Shown: positions 1-7,111 of the stretch, in pieces
Numbering within the stretch: position 1 is the first letter of the stretch
Layout of the letters: each line of letters starts with the position of its first letter
DNA from: an uncultured Pedobacter sp.
GTDB lineage: Bacteria > Bacteroidota > Bacteroidia > Sphingobacteriales > Sphingobacteriaceae
Direction: 5' to 3'
Length of the DNA stretch: 15,368 nt
Assembly (NCBI RefSeq): GCF_946479715.1
Contig: NZ_CAMLHF010000134.1
Location: 1 to 15,368 of the forward strand
Notes under the pieces: model-generated
Databases searched by the model: none
Told to the model about the DNA's origin: nothing
Seen by the model: only the letters and a program-made list of their open reading frames with translations
Position numbers and translations under genes: made by a program

Positions 1-1
1 A

Positions 2-2401
2 AAACAGACCAGCGAATCGGCAATAATGGTCATCATGATCATCGCGGGTTTCTTATTGATAGATCAGGTTCCTTATCTCGACAAACTCATCCCAGGTCCT
101 GTTAACCGGCTTACAGAACGTAAATCTATATGGCAAGACCCATGGAATAACGAAGTTTATGGCGGAGACCAGGTAGCAAACGGCATTTGGGCCATGTCTG
201 GTGGTGGTTTAACCGGTCAGGGTGTAGGAGAAGGTTTTGCCAAAACAATACCAGAGGCACATACCGACATGATATTGCCAGCCATAGGCGAAGAATTCGG
301 GTGGACAGGTATTGTGAGCATATTCGTGTTATTCCTCATTTTCCTCAACAGGTCAATAATTATAGGCCGGCAAACGGGCACTCCATTTCTATTTTATCTC
401 TGCGCAGGTATTGGGATAAGTATGTTTGTACAGTTTCTGCTCATTGCCGGTGGCTCTACAGGTGCCCTGCCCCTATCAGGTGTTGCTTTGCCCTTTATCA
501 GCTATGGAGGTTCATCATTGGTGGCAAATATGATGGCAGCAGGCATTTTACTTTCGGTTTCTTTAATCAGAGGAACAAATGTACAGATGGCCTTTATTAC
601 TAAGCAACAAGATAAGAATCTGGTACCGGCACTCTTATCTGCCAGTATTGCCGTTCTTCTTTTAACCATCACCATATCAAGATATATTGCCAACAATAAA
701 AAATGGGTAGTACAACCATCACTTGTGGCCGATAGAAGTGGTCTACGTATGTTTAGCTATAACCCCCGTATTGCAATTCTAATGAATAAACTAGAAGCGG
801 GCCAGTTATACGACAGAAAGGGAAGGATTCTTGCAACAAGCAATCCAGACTTTGTCAGGAAACAGGCAGACACGTTAAGAACATCAGGCATTAGCTATAA
901 CCTCGATTCAGCTATGCATAAACGGGTCGACAGGTATTATCCTTTTGAAGAACAAACTTTTTTCTGGATAGGCGATGCAAACACAGGGGTATTTAACGGA
1001 AGCACAAACGGGTATTTTGCAGAGTATGAGCATGCAGCAGAGCTTAGGGGCTTCCATACACCCATTACCTCTTTCAATACAAAAGCGAATAAATATCGCG
1101 AAGACCGCTTTCTGCCGAGAGGCGTAAAAGAGATGACGGTAAGTAAAAGAGATTATGCCGCCCTCGCTCCGTTATTATTGGCAGGGATCAACAGTAATGA
1201 AGTTGCATCTTTCAAAAAAAGAAACAGAGATGTTAAACTTACCATAGATGCACGGTTACAGTCAACCATTCAGCATTCTGTTGGTTTGGATACCTCACTA
1301 AGAAAAAGCAGGGTATCTGTGGTAATCATGGAAGATTTAACGGGAGATGTACTCGCTTCATCAGTTTACCCCTTACCTCCAGTTAAGGATTGGGAGCTGT
1401 TAACTATGACTACCAACGAACAGAACAAGCTTTCCGGCTGGTATACCAATGCAGATCTTGGGTTTACCTATGCAACACAACCAGGCTCTACCGCTAAGGT
1501 TTTAACAGCAATGGCTGCCTTTAACAAACTAGGCATAAATGCAGCCAAAAGATCTTTTACCGTAAGTTCCTATGAACGGATCAGAACCAAAGGTATAGAA
1601 CCCGATGAAACAGGAAATATTACATTGGAGCGTGCAATTGTAAACTCAAACAATGTTTATTTTATTAAATTAGCTAATGAAGAGCATTTACAGGAAAACA
1701 TGGCGGCATTATATATGAAAACCGGAATGTTCCTTAGAGGCGTTGGTGGTTATTACTTTGATAAGGATACCAGTAATGCAAAACAAGAGAATAAGTGGAT
1801 GGATCTTTGGCGTAAAACTGAGTTTAATACTAAACCGAGATACGATCCTTCAAATATTCGCCGCACCAGAGCTAAAGGTATTTCCGGAATGGCTTGGGGC
1901 CAGGGCGAGTTAATTGCGACCCCCGCCTCTGTTGCAAGGCTAATATCCGGGGTGGCTAATAAGGGCACATTAGTTGCTAATCGTTATGTTTTAAAGATCA
2001 GCGATTCTACAACTAAAGTTAAACCAGGTATTAAGTTGGCCAATGACCCACAATACGCGGCTTTGCTTACAGATTATATGCTTAAGCAGAGTGCCAATAA
2101 ACGGTATACTTTGGGCATTACTGTTGCAGGTAAAACAGGAACACCAGAAAGGATCTGGAAAAAAGAACGAATTAATGACGGCTGGTATGTATTTTTTGCA
2201 CCCAAAAAGTCAGGTCCTGGTCACGTGGTCGTTTGTATTCGTATAGAATCTACCAGAGGCTCAAGTAAAGCAGTACAACTTGCCGGAAAACACGTTGTAC
2301 CTGCATTATTGGATCTGGGATATATAAAAGATTTTAAACCGCCAATTGCTAAGCCTGTAATAAAAGAAAACCTGGTAGTAAAAAAAGACAGCATCAACTA
2401 G
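2..2401 (+). CDS. SEDS (FtsW/RodA) polymerase fused to class B penicillin-binding transpeptidase, 5' partial
   Basis: The reading frame is open to the left edge, so the N-terminus is missing; the ATG at 26 is an internal Met and is not proposed as the start. Residues below are counted from that Met. Residues 1-182 are the C-terminal part of a SEDS glycosyltransferase: the PEAHTD loop at 76-81, whose Asp81 aligns with the proposed catalytic Asp of FtsW/RodA, and the LPFISYGGSS signature at 155-164, with three or four membrane segments. After a short linker (about 183-199) comes a single membrane helix (200-222) and a periplasmic transpeptidase. The latter has all three active-site motifs: STAK with nucleophile Ser488, SNN at 541-543 and KTGT at 703-706. 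The topology fits: the SEDS C-terminus is cytoplasmic and the PBP helix re-crosses the membrane. One chain would therefore both polymerise lipid II and cross-link glycan strands in the cell envelope. Roughly 200 N-terminal SEDS residues should lie upstream. The FHA gene follows after 21 bp. Family assignment is secure; physiological role is inferred. Confidence 0.95.
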   Translation, partial: KQTSESAIMVIMIIAGFLLIDQVPYLDKLIPGPVNRLTERKSIWQDPWNNEVYGGDQVANGIWAMSGGGLTGQGVGEGFAKTIPEAHTDMILPAIGEEFGWTGIVSIFVLFLIFLNRSIIIGRQTGTPFLFYLCAGIGISMFVQFLLIAGGSTGALPLSGVALPFISYGGSSLVANMMAAGILLSVSLIRGTNVQMAFITKQQDKNLVPALLSASIAVLLLTITISRYIANNKKWVVQPSLVADRSGLRMFSYNPRIAILMNKLEAGQLYDRKGRILATSNPDFVRKQADTLRTSGISYNLDSAMHKRVDRYYPFEEQTFFWIGDANTGVFNGSTNGYFAEYEHAAELRGFHTPITSFNTKANKYREDRFLPRGVKEMTVSKRDYAALAPLLLAGINSNEVASFKKRNRDVKLTIDARLQSTIQHSVGLDTSLRKSRVSVVIMEDLTGDVLASSVYPLPPVKDWELLTMTTNEQNKLSGWYTNADLGFTYATQPGSTAKVLTAMAAFNKLGINAAKRSFTVSSYERIRTKGIEPDETGNITLERAIVNSNNVYFIKLANEEHLQENMAALYMKTGMFLRGVGGYYFDKDTSNAKQENKWMDLWRKTEFNTKPRYDPSNIRRTRAKGISGMAWGQGELIATPASVARLISGVANKGTLVANRYVLKISDSTTKVKPGIKLANDPQYAALLTDYMLKQSANKRYTLGITVAGKTGTPERIWKKERINDGWYVFFAPKKSGPGHVVVCIRIESTRGSSKAVQLAGKHVVPALLDLGYIKDFKPPIAKPVIKENLVVKKDSIN

Positions 2402-2422
2402 TTTAAAGAAAGGATATAAAAC

Positions 2423-3211
2423 ATGTTTAACCTATTTAGTAAAAATACCTCTGAAAAACCACAGGATGTTAAAGCCATCAGAGAGGCAATACTTGTTTTC
2501 ATTAAGCAGGAACTACAAAAAATGGAAGGCGGAGAAGGAAAACATATTAAAGGGTTCCAGCTCTATATTGCCTGTATGCCCGTAGAAAAATACATGTATG
2601 AATCGGCAGTTTTTGCCGAAGAGGAGAATCATTTCAAAAATGAGGTACAAAGAATAGCTGATGATTTTGCAATAGACCTACCCAAAACCTGGACAATGGA
2701 AACTGTTTTTGTTGATGAGCTGCCTCAACAAGCTATAAAAATGCCTAATCTGGAAGTAGCCCTTTATATAAAAACTCCTGAACATGCAGCAGTACAGAAA
2801 TCAGGAACAGCTTACATAAGAATTTTAAATGGTGAGGCCGAGAAGACTGAATACACTCTTACTTCTTCTGACGGCAAAATTAATATTGGCAGGGAAAAAC
2901 AGGCACAGGATAGCGACGGCTTTATCAGGGTTAATAACATCGCCTTTCCAGATTCCAGCACAAACGAGTGCAACAAATATATAAGCAGGCAACATGCCCA
3001 TATAGAATGGAACAATGATGCTGCCGCTTTTATGCTTTTTGCAGATGATGGGGGTGTCCCTCCGCGCAATAAAGTAAAAATAAGATCTGTTAAGGACCAT
3101 AATTCTGTAAAGCTTACCTTCACAGAACTGGGGCATGCACTTCAAGAAGGAGATCAGATAATTTTAGGCGAATCAGCTGTTTTAGAATTCAGTTATCATT
3201 CTAATCAGTAA
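2423..3211 (+). CDS. FHA domain-containing protein
   Basis: This is a 262-residue soluble protein with no signal peptide or membrane segment. The C-terminal half (about 128-258) is a forkhead-associated domain, a phosphothreonine-binding module: IGRE at 155-158 supplies the conserved Gly-Arg and ISRQHAHIEW at 187-196 supplies the Ser and His. The Asn of the later loop may be Asn216, but that loop is atypical. Residues 15-118 are an alpha/beta region with no obvious motif; its strand-helix-strand pattern resembles the DUF3662 domain before FHA in mycobacterial FhaA, which is a hypothesis only. The start ATG is preceded by AAGAAAGGA, one of the few Shine-Dalgarno-like sites here. It lies 21 bp after the SEDS-PBP gene and 10 bp before the first kinase. 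The likely role is a cytoplasmic reader of kinase-phosphorylated threonines that recruits a partner to the wall synthase. Confidence 0.92.
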   Translation: MFNLFSKNTSEKPQDVKAIREAILVFIKQELQKMEGGEGKHIKGFQLYIACMPVEKYMYESAVFAEEENHFKNEVQRIADDFAIDLPKTWTMETVFVDELPQQAIKMPNLEVALYIKTPEHAAVQKSGTAYIRILNGEAEKTEYTLTSSDGKINIGREKQAQDSDGFIRVNNIAFPDSSTNECNKYISRQHAHIEWNNDAAAFMLFADDGGVPPRNKVKIRSVKDHNSVKLTFTELGHALQEGDQIILGESAVLEFSYHSNQ

Positions 3212-3221
3212 TTATAAACAA

Positions 3222-4514
3222 ATGGCAAAAGTATTTACTATAACAGAAGGATTGGAAAATATGGGTGCATTACGCACCGGCGGACAAGGATCTGTATATA
3301 AGGGTAAGAGAATGGGTGCCATTCTTTCGGCTGTAAAACTATTGCCTACACCTATCCACGCAGAAAATACAGAGGATAAGAATTTCAGGGACTTCCAGAA
3401 CGAAGTAGAAAAATTAAAGAAAGTTAATGAAGATCCAAGTCCCAATGTTGTCAAAATATTAAACTCAGGTCTTACAGAAAGTGGCTCCCTTCCCTTTATA
3501 GAAATGGAATACATAGAGGGGCCCGATCTGGAAGATCTGCTAAAACCACCACATAGTCCCATATTTACCATAAGAGAAACCATAAAACTGGCAGACCACC
3601 TTGCAAATGCCCTTGCGCATTGCCATAAAGTAGGTGTTAAACATGGTGATATTAAAAGTAACAATATCAAATTCAATATTGATACAGGCAACTATATACT
3701 GCTTGATTTTGGTTTGGCCGTAATGTCTGATGAACAACGCCGTTCCAGTTTACGTCACGCGGGTGCCGTAGAGTTTATGGCTCCCGAACAACACGATGGT
3801 AAAATGCTTTTCCAGTCTGATATTTATAGTTACGGCATTATTCTTTATGAACTTTTAGCCGGCACGGTTCCCTTCCCGCTTATCAATAAAACAGAAACAT
3901 CGCGCAATATGGTGATGCTTTCGCATATCGAAAAGCAGATTCCTGATTTGATGGAACTCCGTAAAAACCGCTTACCGTTAGAATGGTCAGAAGAAAAGAA
4001 AGCGCATGAAATGATGGCGCCGGCCTGGCTACTCCAGGTTATTGAAAAATGTCTCGAGAAAGATCCGGAGAAAAGATTCCACGATGGTGTTGGCTTGTAC
4101 GAAGCAGTTAGCGATAGTAACCAGGACATTCTTAACAACGAACAGGTCACAACAGTAATAAATGAACTGAAAGCCGAGAACGAACGATTAACAAATTTGG
4201 TTGAGAAGTATGAAAAAGGTGGCAAAGCAAAAGCATTTATCATTGCCGGAATTATATTATTTATTTGTTTAGCTACATTTGGAATAAATTTGGTCTTAAA
4301 TCAACGTAAGGGTACTGAAACAGATAGCACTAACGTTGTAACTAAACCAATACGGCCAGTAAAAAGCAGTTCAAAAACTGAACCTGGAAAGAAAGTTATA
4401 ACAGTGAATCCGGATACCCTACAAACTGTTCCGGCGGCTAAAAAGGATACGATCAAACCAAAAACGACTAAAAAAACAAAGGACGGATTGATTAATGATG
4501 TTCCTGAATTTTAA
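3222..4514 (+). CDS. Membrane serine/threonine protein kinase (first of two paralogues)
   Basis: This Hanks-type kinase of 430 residues has an N-terminal catalytic domain (about 10-295). Visible motifs are the Gly-rich loop GGQGSVYKG (20-28), the ATP-binding Lys39 in AVK, a probable helix-C Glu61, the catalytic loop HGDIKSNN (141-148) with Asp143 and Asn148, DFG at 162-164 and APE at 187-189. All catalytic residues are present, but the usual HRD Arg is Gly, so it is a non-RD kinase. A short coiled coil (about 308-333) leads into one membrane helix (336-357). The 70-residue tail after it is Lys/Thr/Pro-rich and presumably extracytoplasmic, without a recognisable domain. The start follows the FHA stop by 10 bp, and the gene ends in tandem TAA stops. 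It probably phosphorylates envelope or wall-synthesis proteins and generates the phosphothreonines read by the adjacent FHA protein; the substrates are inference. Confidence 0.95.
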   Translation: MAKVFTITEGLENMGALRTGGQGSVYKGKRMGAILSAVKLLPTPIHAENTEDKNFRDFQNEVEKLKKVNEDPSPNVVKILNSGLTESGSLPFIEMEYIEGPDLEDLLKPPHSPIFTIRETIKLADHLANALAHCHKVGVKHGDIKSNNIKFNIDTGNYILLDFGLAVMSDEQRRSSLRHAGAVEFMAPEQHDGKMLFQSDIYSYGIILYELLAGTVPFPLINKTETSRNMVMLSHIEKQIPDLMELRKNRLPLEWSEEKKAHEMMAPAWLLQVIEKCLEKDPEKRFHDGVGLYEAVSDSNQDILNNEQVTTVINELKAENERLTNLVEKYEKGGKAKAFIIAGIILFICLATFGINLVLNQRKGTETDSTNVVTKPIRPVKSSSKTEPGKKVITVNPDTLQTVPAAKKDTIKPKTTKKTKDGLINDVPEF

Positions 4515-4532
4515 TAAAACAACAAAGACACT

Positions 4533-6074
4533 ATGAGCAAAGTATTTACCATAACAGAAGGATTAGAGAACATGGGCGCCCTACGTACAGGTGGGCAGGG
4601 TTCTGTTTACAAGGGTAAAAGAATGGGTGCCATTATTACTGCGGTAAAGATATTGCCAACTCCTATTCATACTGAAAATACGGACGATAGAAATTTCAGG
4701 AATTTTAAGAATGAGGTTGAAAAACTAAAAAAGGTAAATGAAGTACCAAACCCAAATGTAGTTAAGATCCTTAATTCAGGCTTAACTGAAAGTGGCTCTT
4801 TCCCATTTATTGAAATGGAATACATTGAAGGGCCAGATTTGGAAGAACTGCTTAAATCTCCTCACGCTCCAATTTTTACCATAAGAGAAACCATTAAACT
4901 TGCCGAACAGCTGGCAAATGCCCTTACGCATTGCCATAGAGTTGGGGTTAAGCATGGCGATATAAAAAGCAATAATGTAAAATTCAATACGGATACAGGG
5001 AATTACATTCTGCTCGACTTTGGCCTGGCAATCATGTCAGACGAGCAGCGCCGCAGCAGTGTACGACATGCAGGTGCAGTTGAGTTTATGGCTCCGGAAC
5101 AGCATGATGGCGAAATGTTCTTCCAAACCGACATGTATAGCTATGGTATAATACTCTATGAGCTTCTGGCCGGTACAGTTCCCTTCCCATTGATCAACAA
5201 AGGAGAATCAGCGCGAAACTCAGTAATGCTTGCCCATATGGAAAAGCAGGTGCCCGACATATTAGCACTGCGGAGAGCTCAATTACCGGAAAACTGGTCT
5301 GACGATGTGAAGGCACGAGAAATGAATGTACCTGTCTGGTTGCTTGATGTGATCAGGAAATGTTTAGAGAAGCGACCTGAAAACAGATTTTCTAATGGAA
5401 TGGAATTGCAGGATGCCGTATTGCACAATAGCCATAGTAATATATCTGCCACAGCTCCAAAACCAGCGGCCACAGTAGCAAGCACAATTACTGCAGCACC
5501 CTCATCAGGAGTTCGGGTTGCAAAGCCCGTATTTGTTTTAATGATCATGGCCATTTTAATGTTGGGTATTCTTTCGGCCTACGCTTTGTTTTTTAAAAAT
5601 CTTGAACCGAAAAAAGAGTTGGCTACCGATTCTACGAGTATCGTTCATCAAGATACTACCCATCAGGCCGAAGAAGTAATCCCTGACACTACTGAGGAGA
5701 TCAAACCTATTATTTTGGATACCGCAGCACAACAAACCAATCAGGATAGCTTAAAAAAAGAATTTGAACGTCAAACTGCCGCAAATACGCCTAAGCCAAC
5801 ACCTCCTCCTGTTACACAACCTAAAGAGGGGCCGGAAGAACCCGTTATATTTAGTGAAGGCAAAAAATATAGAGTCCCTAAAACCACACTTTATTTTCAT
5901 GATTCTCCAAATAACGATGCCCCCAGAAAAGGTATCTTAGGGTTGTGGGTCAAATCAAAATTCGAGGTAATTGACGAACAAGGCAACTTTATCTATGTTA
6001 CACTTACCGATAGTGATGGGCAGGTTACAAAAGGCTGGTTAAAAAAATCAGACTTGAAGGAAGTTCCACAATAA
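4533..6074 (+). CDS. Membrane serine/threonine protein kinase with C-terminal SH3-like domain (second paralogue)
   Basis: This 513-residue kinase is a tandem paralogue of the preceding gene. By hand count 234 of the first 290 residues are identical without gaps. Catalytic motifs sit at identical positions: GGQGSVYKG 20-28, Lys39, HGDIKSNN 141-148, DFG 162-164 and APE 187-189, again with Gly in place of the HRD Arg. A linker rich in Ala/Ser/Thr precedes one membrane helix (about 331-354). Next comes an extracytoplasmic Pro/Thr/Gln-rich stalk (355-440). The chain ends in an SH3-like fold at about 442-511, with small-beta-barrel features such as LGLWVKSKFEV and GWLKKSDLKEV. Bacterial SH3-type domains often bind cell-wall material, so this end may be a sensor analogous to the PASTA repeats of PknB; that is inference. 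It starts 18 bp after the first kinase, and a hairpin begins right after its stop. Confidence 0.95.
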   Translation: MSKVFTITEGLENMGALRTGGQGSVYKGKRMGAIITAVKILPTPIHTENTDDRNFRNFKNEVEKLKKVNEVPNPNVVKILNSGLTESGSFPFIEMEYIEGPDLEELLKSPHAPIFTIRETIKLAEQLANALTHCHRVGVKHGDIKSNNVKFNTDTGNYILLDFGLAIMSDEQRRSSVRHAGAVEFMAPEQHDGEMFFQTDMYSYGIILYELLAGTVPFPLINKGESARNSVMLAHMEKQVPDILALRRAQLPENWSDDVKAREMNVPVWLLDVIRKCLEKRPENRFSNGMELQDAVLHNSHSNISATAPKPAATVASTITAAPSSGVRVAKPVFVLMIMAILMLGILSAYALFFKNLEPKKELATDSTSIVHQDTTHQAEEVIPDTTEEIKPIILDTAAQQTNQDSLKKEFERQTAANTPKPTPPPVTQPKEGPEEPVIFSEGKKYRVPKTTLYFHDSPNNDAPRKGILGLWVKSKFEVIDEQGNFIYVTLTDSDGQVTKGWLKKSDLKEVPQ

Positions 6075-6106
6075 ATGCTTAAATTTCAGTACCAAATATT
6101 AAGCAT
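6075..6106 (+). promoter_or_regulatory. Long AT-rich hairpin between kinase operon and LytTR gene
   Basis: Arms ATGCTTAA (6075-6082) and TTAAGCAT (6099-6106) are perfect inverted repeats. The inner ATTT (6083-6086) and AAAT (6094-6097) extend the stem to 12 bp with one bulged A (6098) and a 7-nt loop. It starts on the base after the kinase stop and ends 8 nt before the LytTR ATG. There is no U-tract after it, so it is not a classical terminator. It could be an mRNA processing or attenuation element, a control on translation of the regulator, or an operator at DNA level. Confidence 0.5.
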
Positions 6107-6114
6107 ACCGTTGT

Positions 6115-7029
6115 ATGGCAAGAACTACACCGCTTTCCGTCAATTACGCTGTACTTAAGAGTGCACTGGATCAACGTTTCCTTATACTTAACTCATCCGT
6201 TAATAAAATAATATTTATTAGCCTGGTTACTGTAATCAGTCTGCTTTTCATGTACACCTTTGTACCTTTTAATATTAACAAATGGTATGAGGATGTAAGC
6301 AAATTTGACTTGTTCAAAATCTTTAGCATCTTTTCACTTACCGGAACATTCACACTCTTGCTCACTCAATTTGGATTGCGGAAATGGCTGCGCATTGAAT
6401 ACCTTACCTACGGGCAGTATTTCTTCTGGTTTCTTGGCGAAATACTGATTTTAACCTTTGGCATAATGGGTTGCGATTGGTTGCTAAACAATCATCCCGA
6501 CTTGTCGGTAAGCAATTACCTCGATACATTCAACTATACCATACTTATTGCCATCCCTCCCTATGTAATTTCATTGCTGATTTTGTTTGGTGCACAGCAA
6601 TACAAATTGGCACACAACCTTTCATTAGTAGCAACAGAGCACAAAGCACTTTCAGATAACCTGCTGATCGGAGACGAGAACGGAAAAATCATATTAACCC
6701 TTCGCCCGAACAATGTATTATTCTTTAAATCTGAAGACAACTATGTGGATGTTCATTACCTGTTGGGAGGAGAAGTTAAAACAGAGCTTATCCGCACTAC
6801 TTTAAAAAAGATTGAGTCAACCTGCAGTTATTCGGGACTAATAAGGGTGCACAGATCATATACCATCAATATAAAAACCGTCTCTTCTTCAAAGAAAACA
6901 CATAAAGGTTACGTGCTTCAATTCGATCCATTGCCCGACTTGCAGATTCCAGTATCAGCATCGCATCAAAAACAATTTGAGCAATACCTTAGCAATACCA
7001 CTTCCACCTTCCCACTCACCCCATTATAG
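6115..7029 (+). CDS. Membrane-anchored LytTR-family DNA-binding regulator
   Basis: This is a 304-residue protein. The N-terminal half has about four hydrophobic membrane segments (31-50, 66-86, 102-120 and 140-160). A short linker then leads to a LytTR DNA-binding domain at about 190-292, with recognisable elements FFKSEDNYVDVHY (203-215), a TELIRTTLKKIE segment (223-234) and LIRVHRSYTIN (242-252). No receiver domain is present, so it is not a classical response regulator; a membrane-embedded sensor part plus LytTR output is common in Bacteroidota. The start ATG at 6115 is 40 bp after the kinase gene, a gap filled by a hairpin. It is 82 bp upstream of a TonB-dependent receptor gene on the same strand, so it most likely controls that receptor module. 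Co-transcription with the kinases, and kinase control of it, are also possible. The ligand or signal is unknown. Confidence 0.9.
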   Translation: MARTTPLSVNYAVLKSALDQRFLILNSSVNKIIFISLVTVISLLFMYTFVPFNINKWYEDVSKFDLFKIFSIFSLTGTFTLLLTQFGLRKWLRIEYLTYGQYFFWFLGEILILTFGIMGCDWLLNNHPDLSVSNYLDTFNYTILIAIPPYVISLLILFGAQQYKLAHNLSLVATEHKALSDNLLIGDENGKIILTLRPNNVLFFKSEDNYVDVHYLLGGEVKTELIRTTLKKIESTCSYSGLIRVHRSYTINIKTVSSSKKTHKGYVLQFDPLPDLQIPVSASHQKQFEQYLSNTTSTFPLTPL

Positions 7030-7076
7030 CCCTATTTCGTCCCAAACACGTTCTAATCATTGTATGCAGATGGTTT

Positions 7077-7092
7077 TGCAATCTATATTGCA
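7077..7092 (+). promoter_or_regulatory. Perfect palindrome upstream of TonB-dependent receptor (candidate operator/promoter)
   Basis: TGCAAT (7077-7082), spacer CTAT and ATTGCA (7087-7092) form a perfect 6-4-6 inverted repeat ending 19 bp before the receptor ATG at 7112. It lies in the only sizeable gap (82 bp) of the plus-strand region after the LytTR gene. TATATTG (7084-7090) inside it loosely resembles the Bacteroidota -7 box TAnnTTTG, but the nearest upstream TTG (7060-7062) is 21 bp away, so the promoter call is weak. An operator for a dimeric regulator overlapping the start of transcription is plausible. No convincing LytTR direct-repeat site was found here. Confidence 0.4.
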
Positions 7093-7111
7093 CTAACCAA
7101 AACCAAACACA

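Noticed and set aside
26..28. ATG at 26 as the true start of the SEDS-PBP gene
   Set aside because: The frame is open to the first base and the protein begins inside a SEDS membrane domain, so the gene is truncated by the window edge.
2812..3145. Minus-strand open frames opposite the FHA gene
   Set aside because: They lie wholly inside a convincing FHA-domain coding sequence, have no domain-like features and no start context.
3222..5402. Recent gene duplication or assembly duplication of the kinases
   Set aside because: Silent positions differ throughout, and the tails and linkers are unrelated, so these are two genuine long-diverged genes.
7030..7111. LytTR-type direct-repeat binding sites upstream of the receptor
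   Set aside because: The GTT-containing stretches on both strands do not fit the LytTR consensus at the flanking positions, and no properly spaced second copy was seen.
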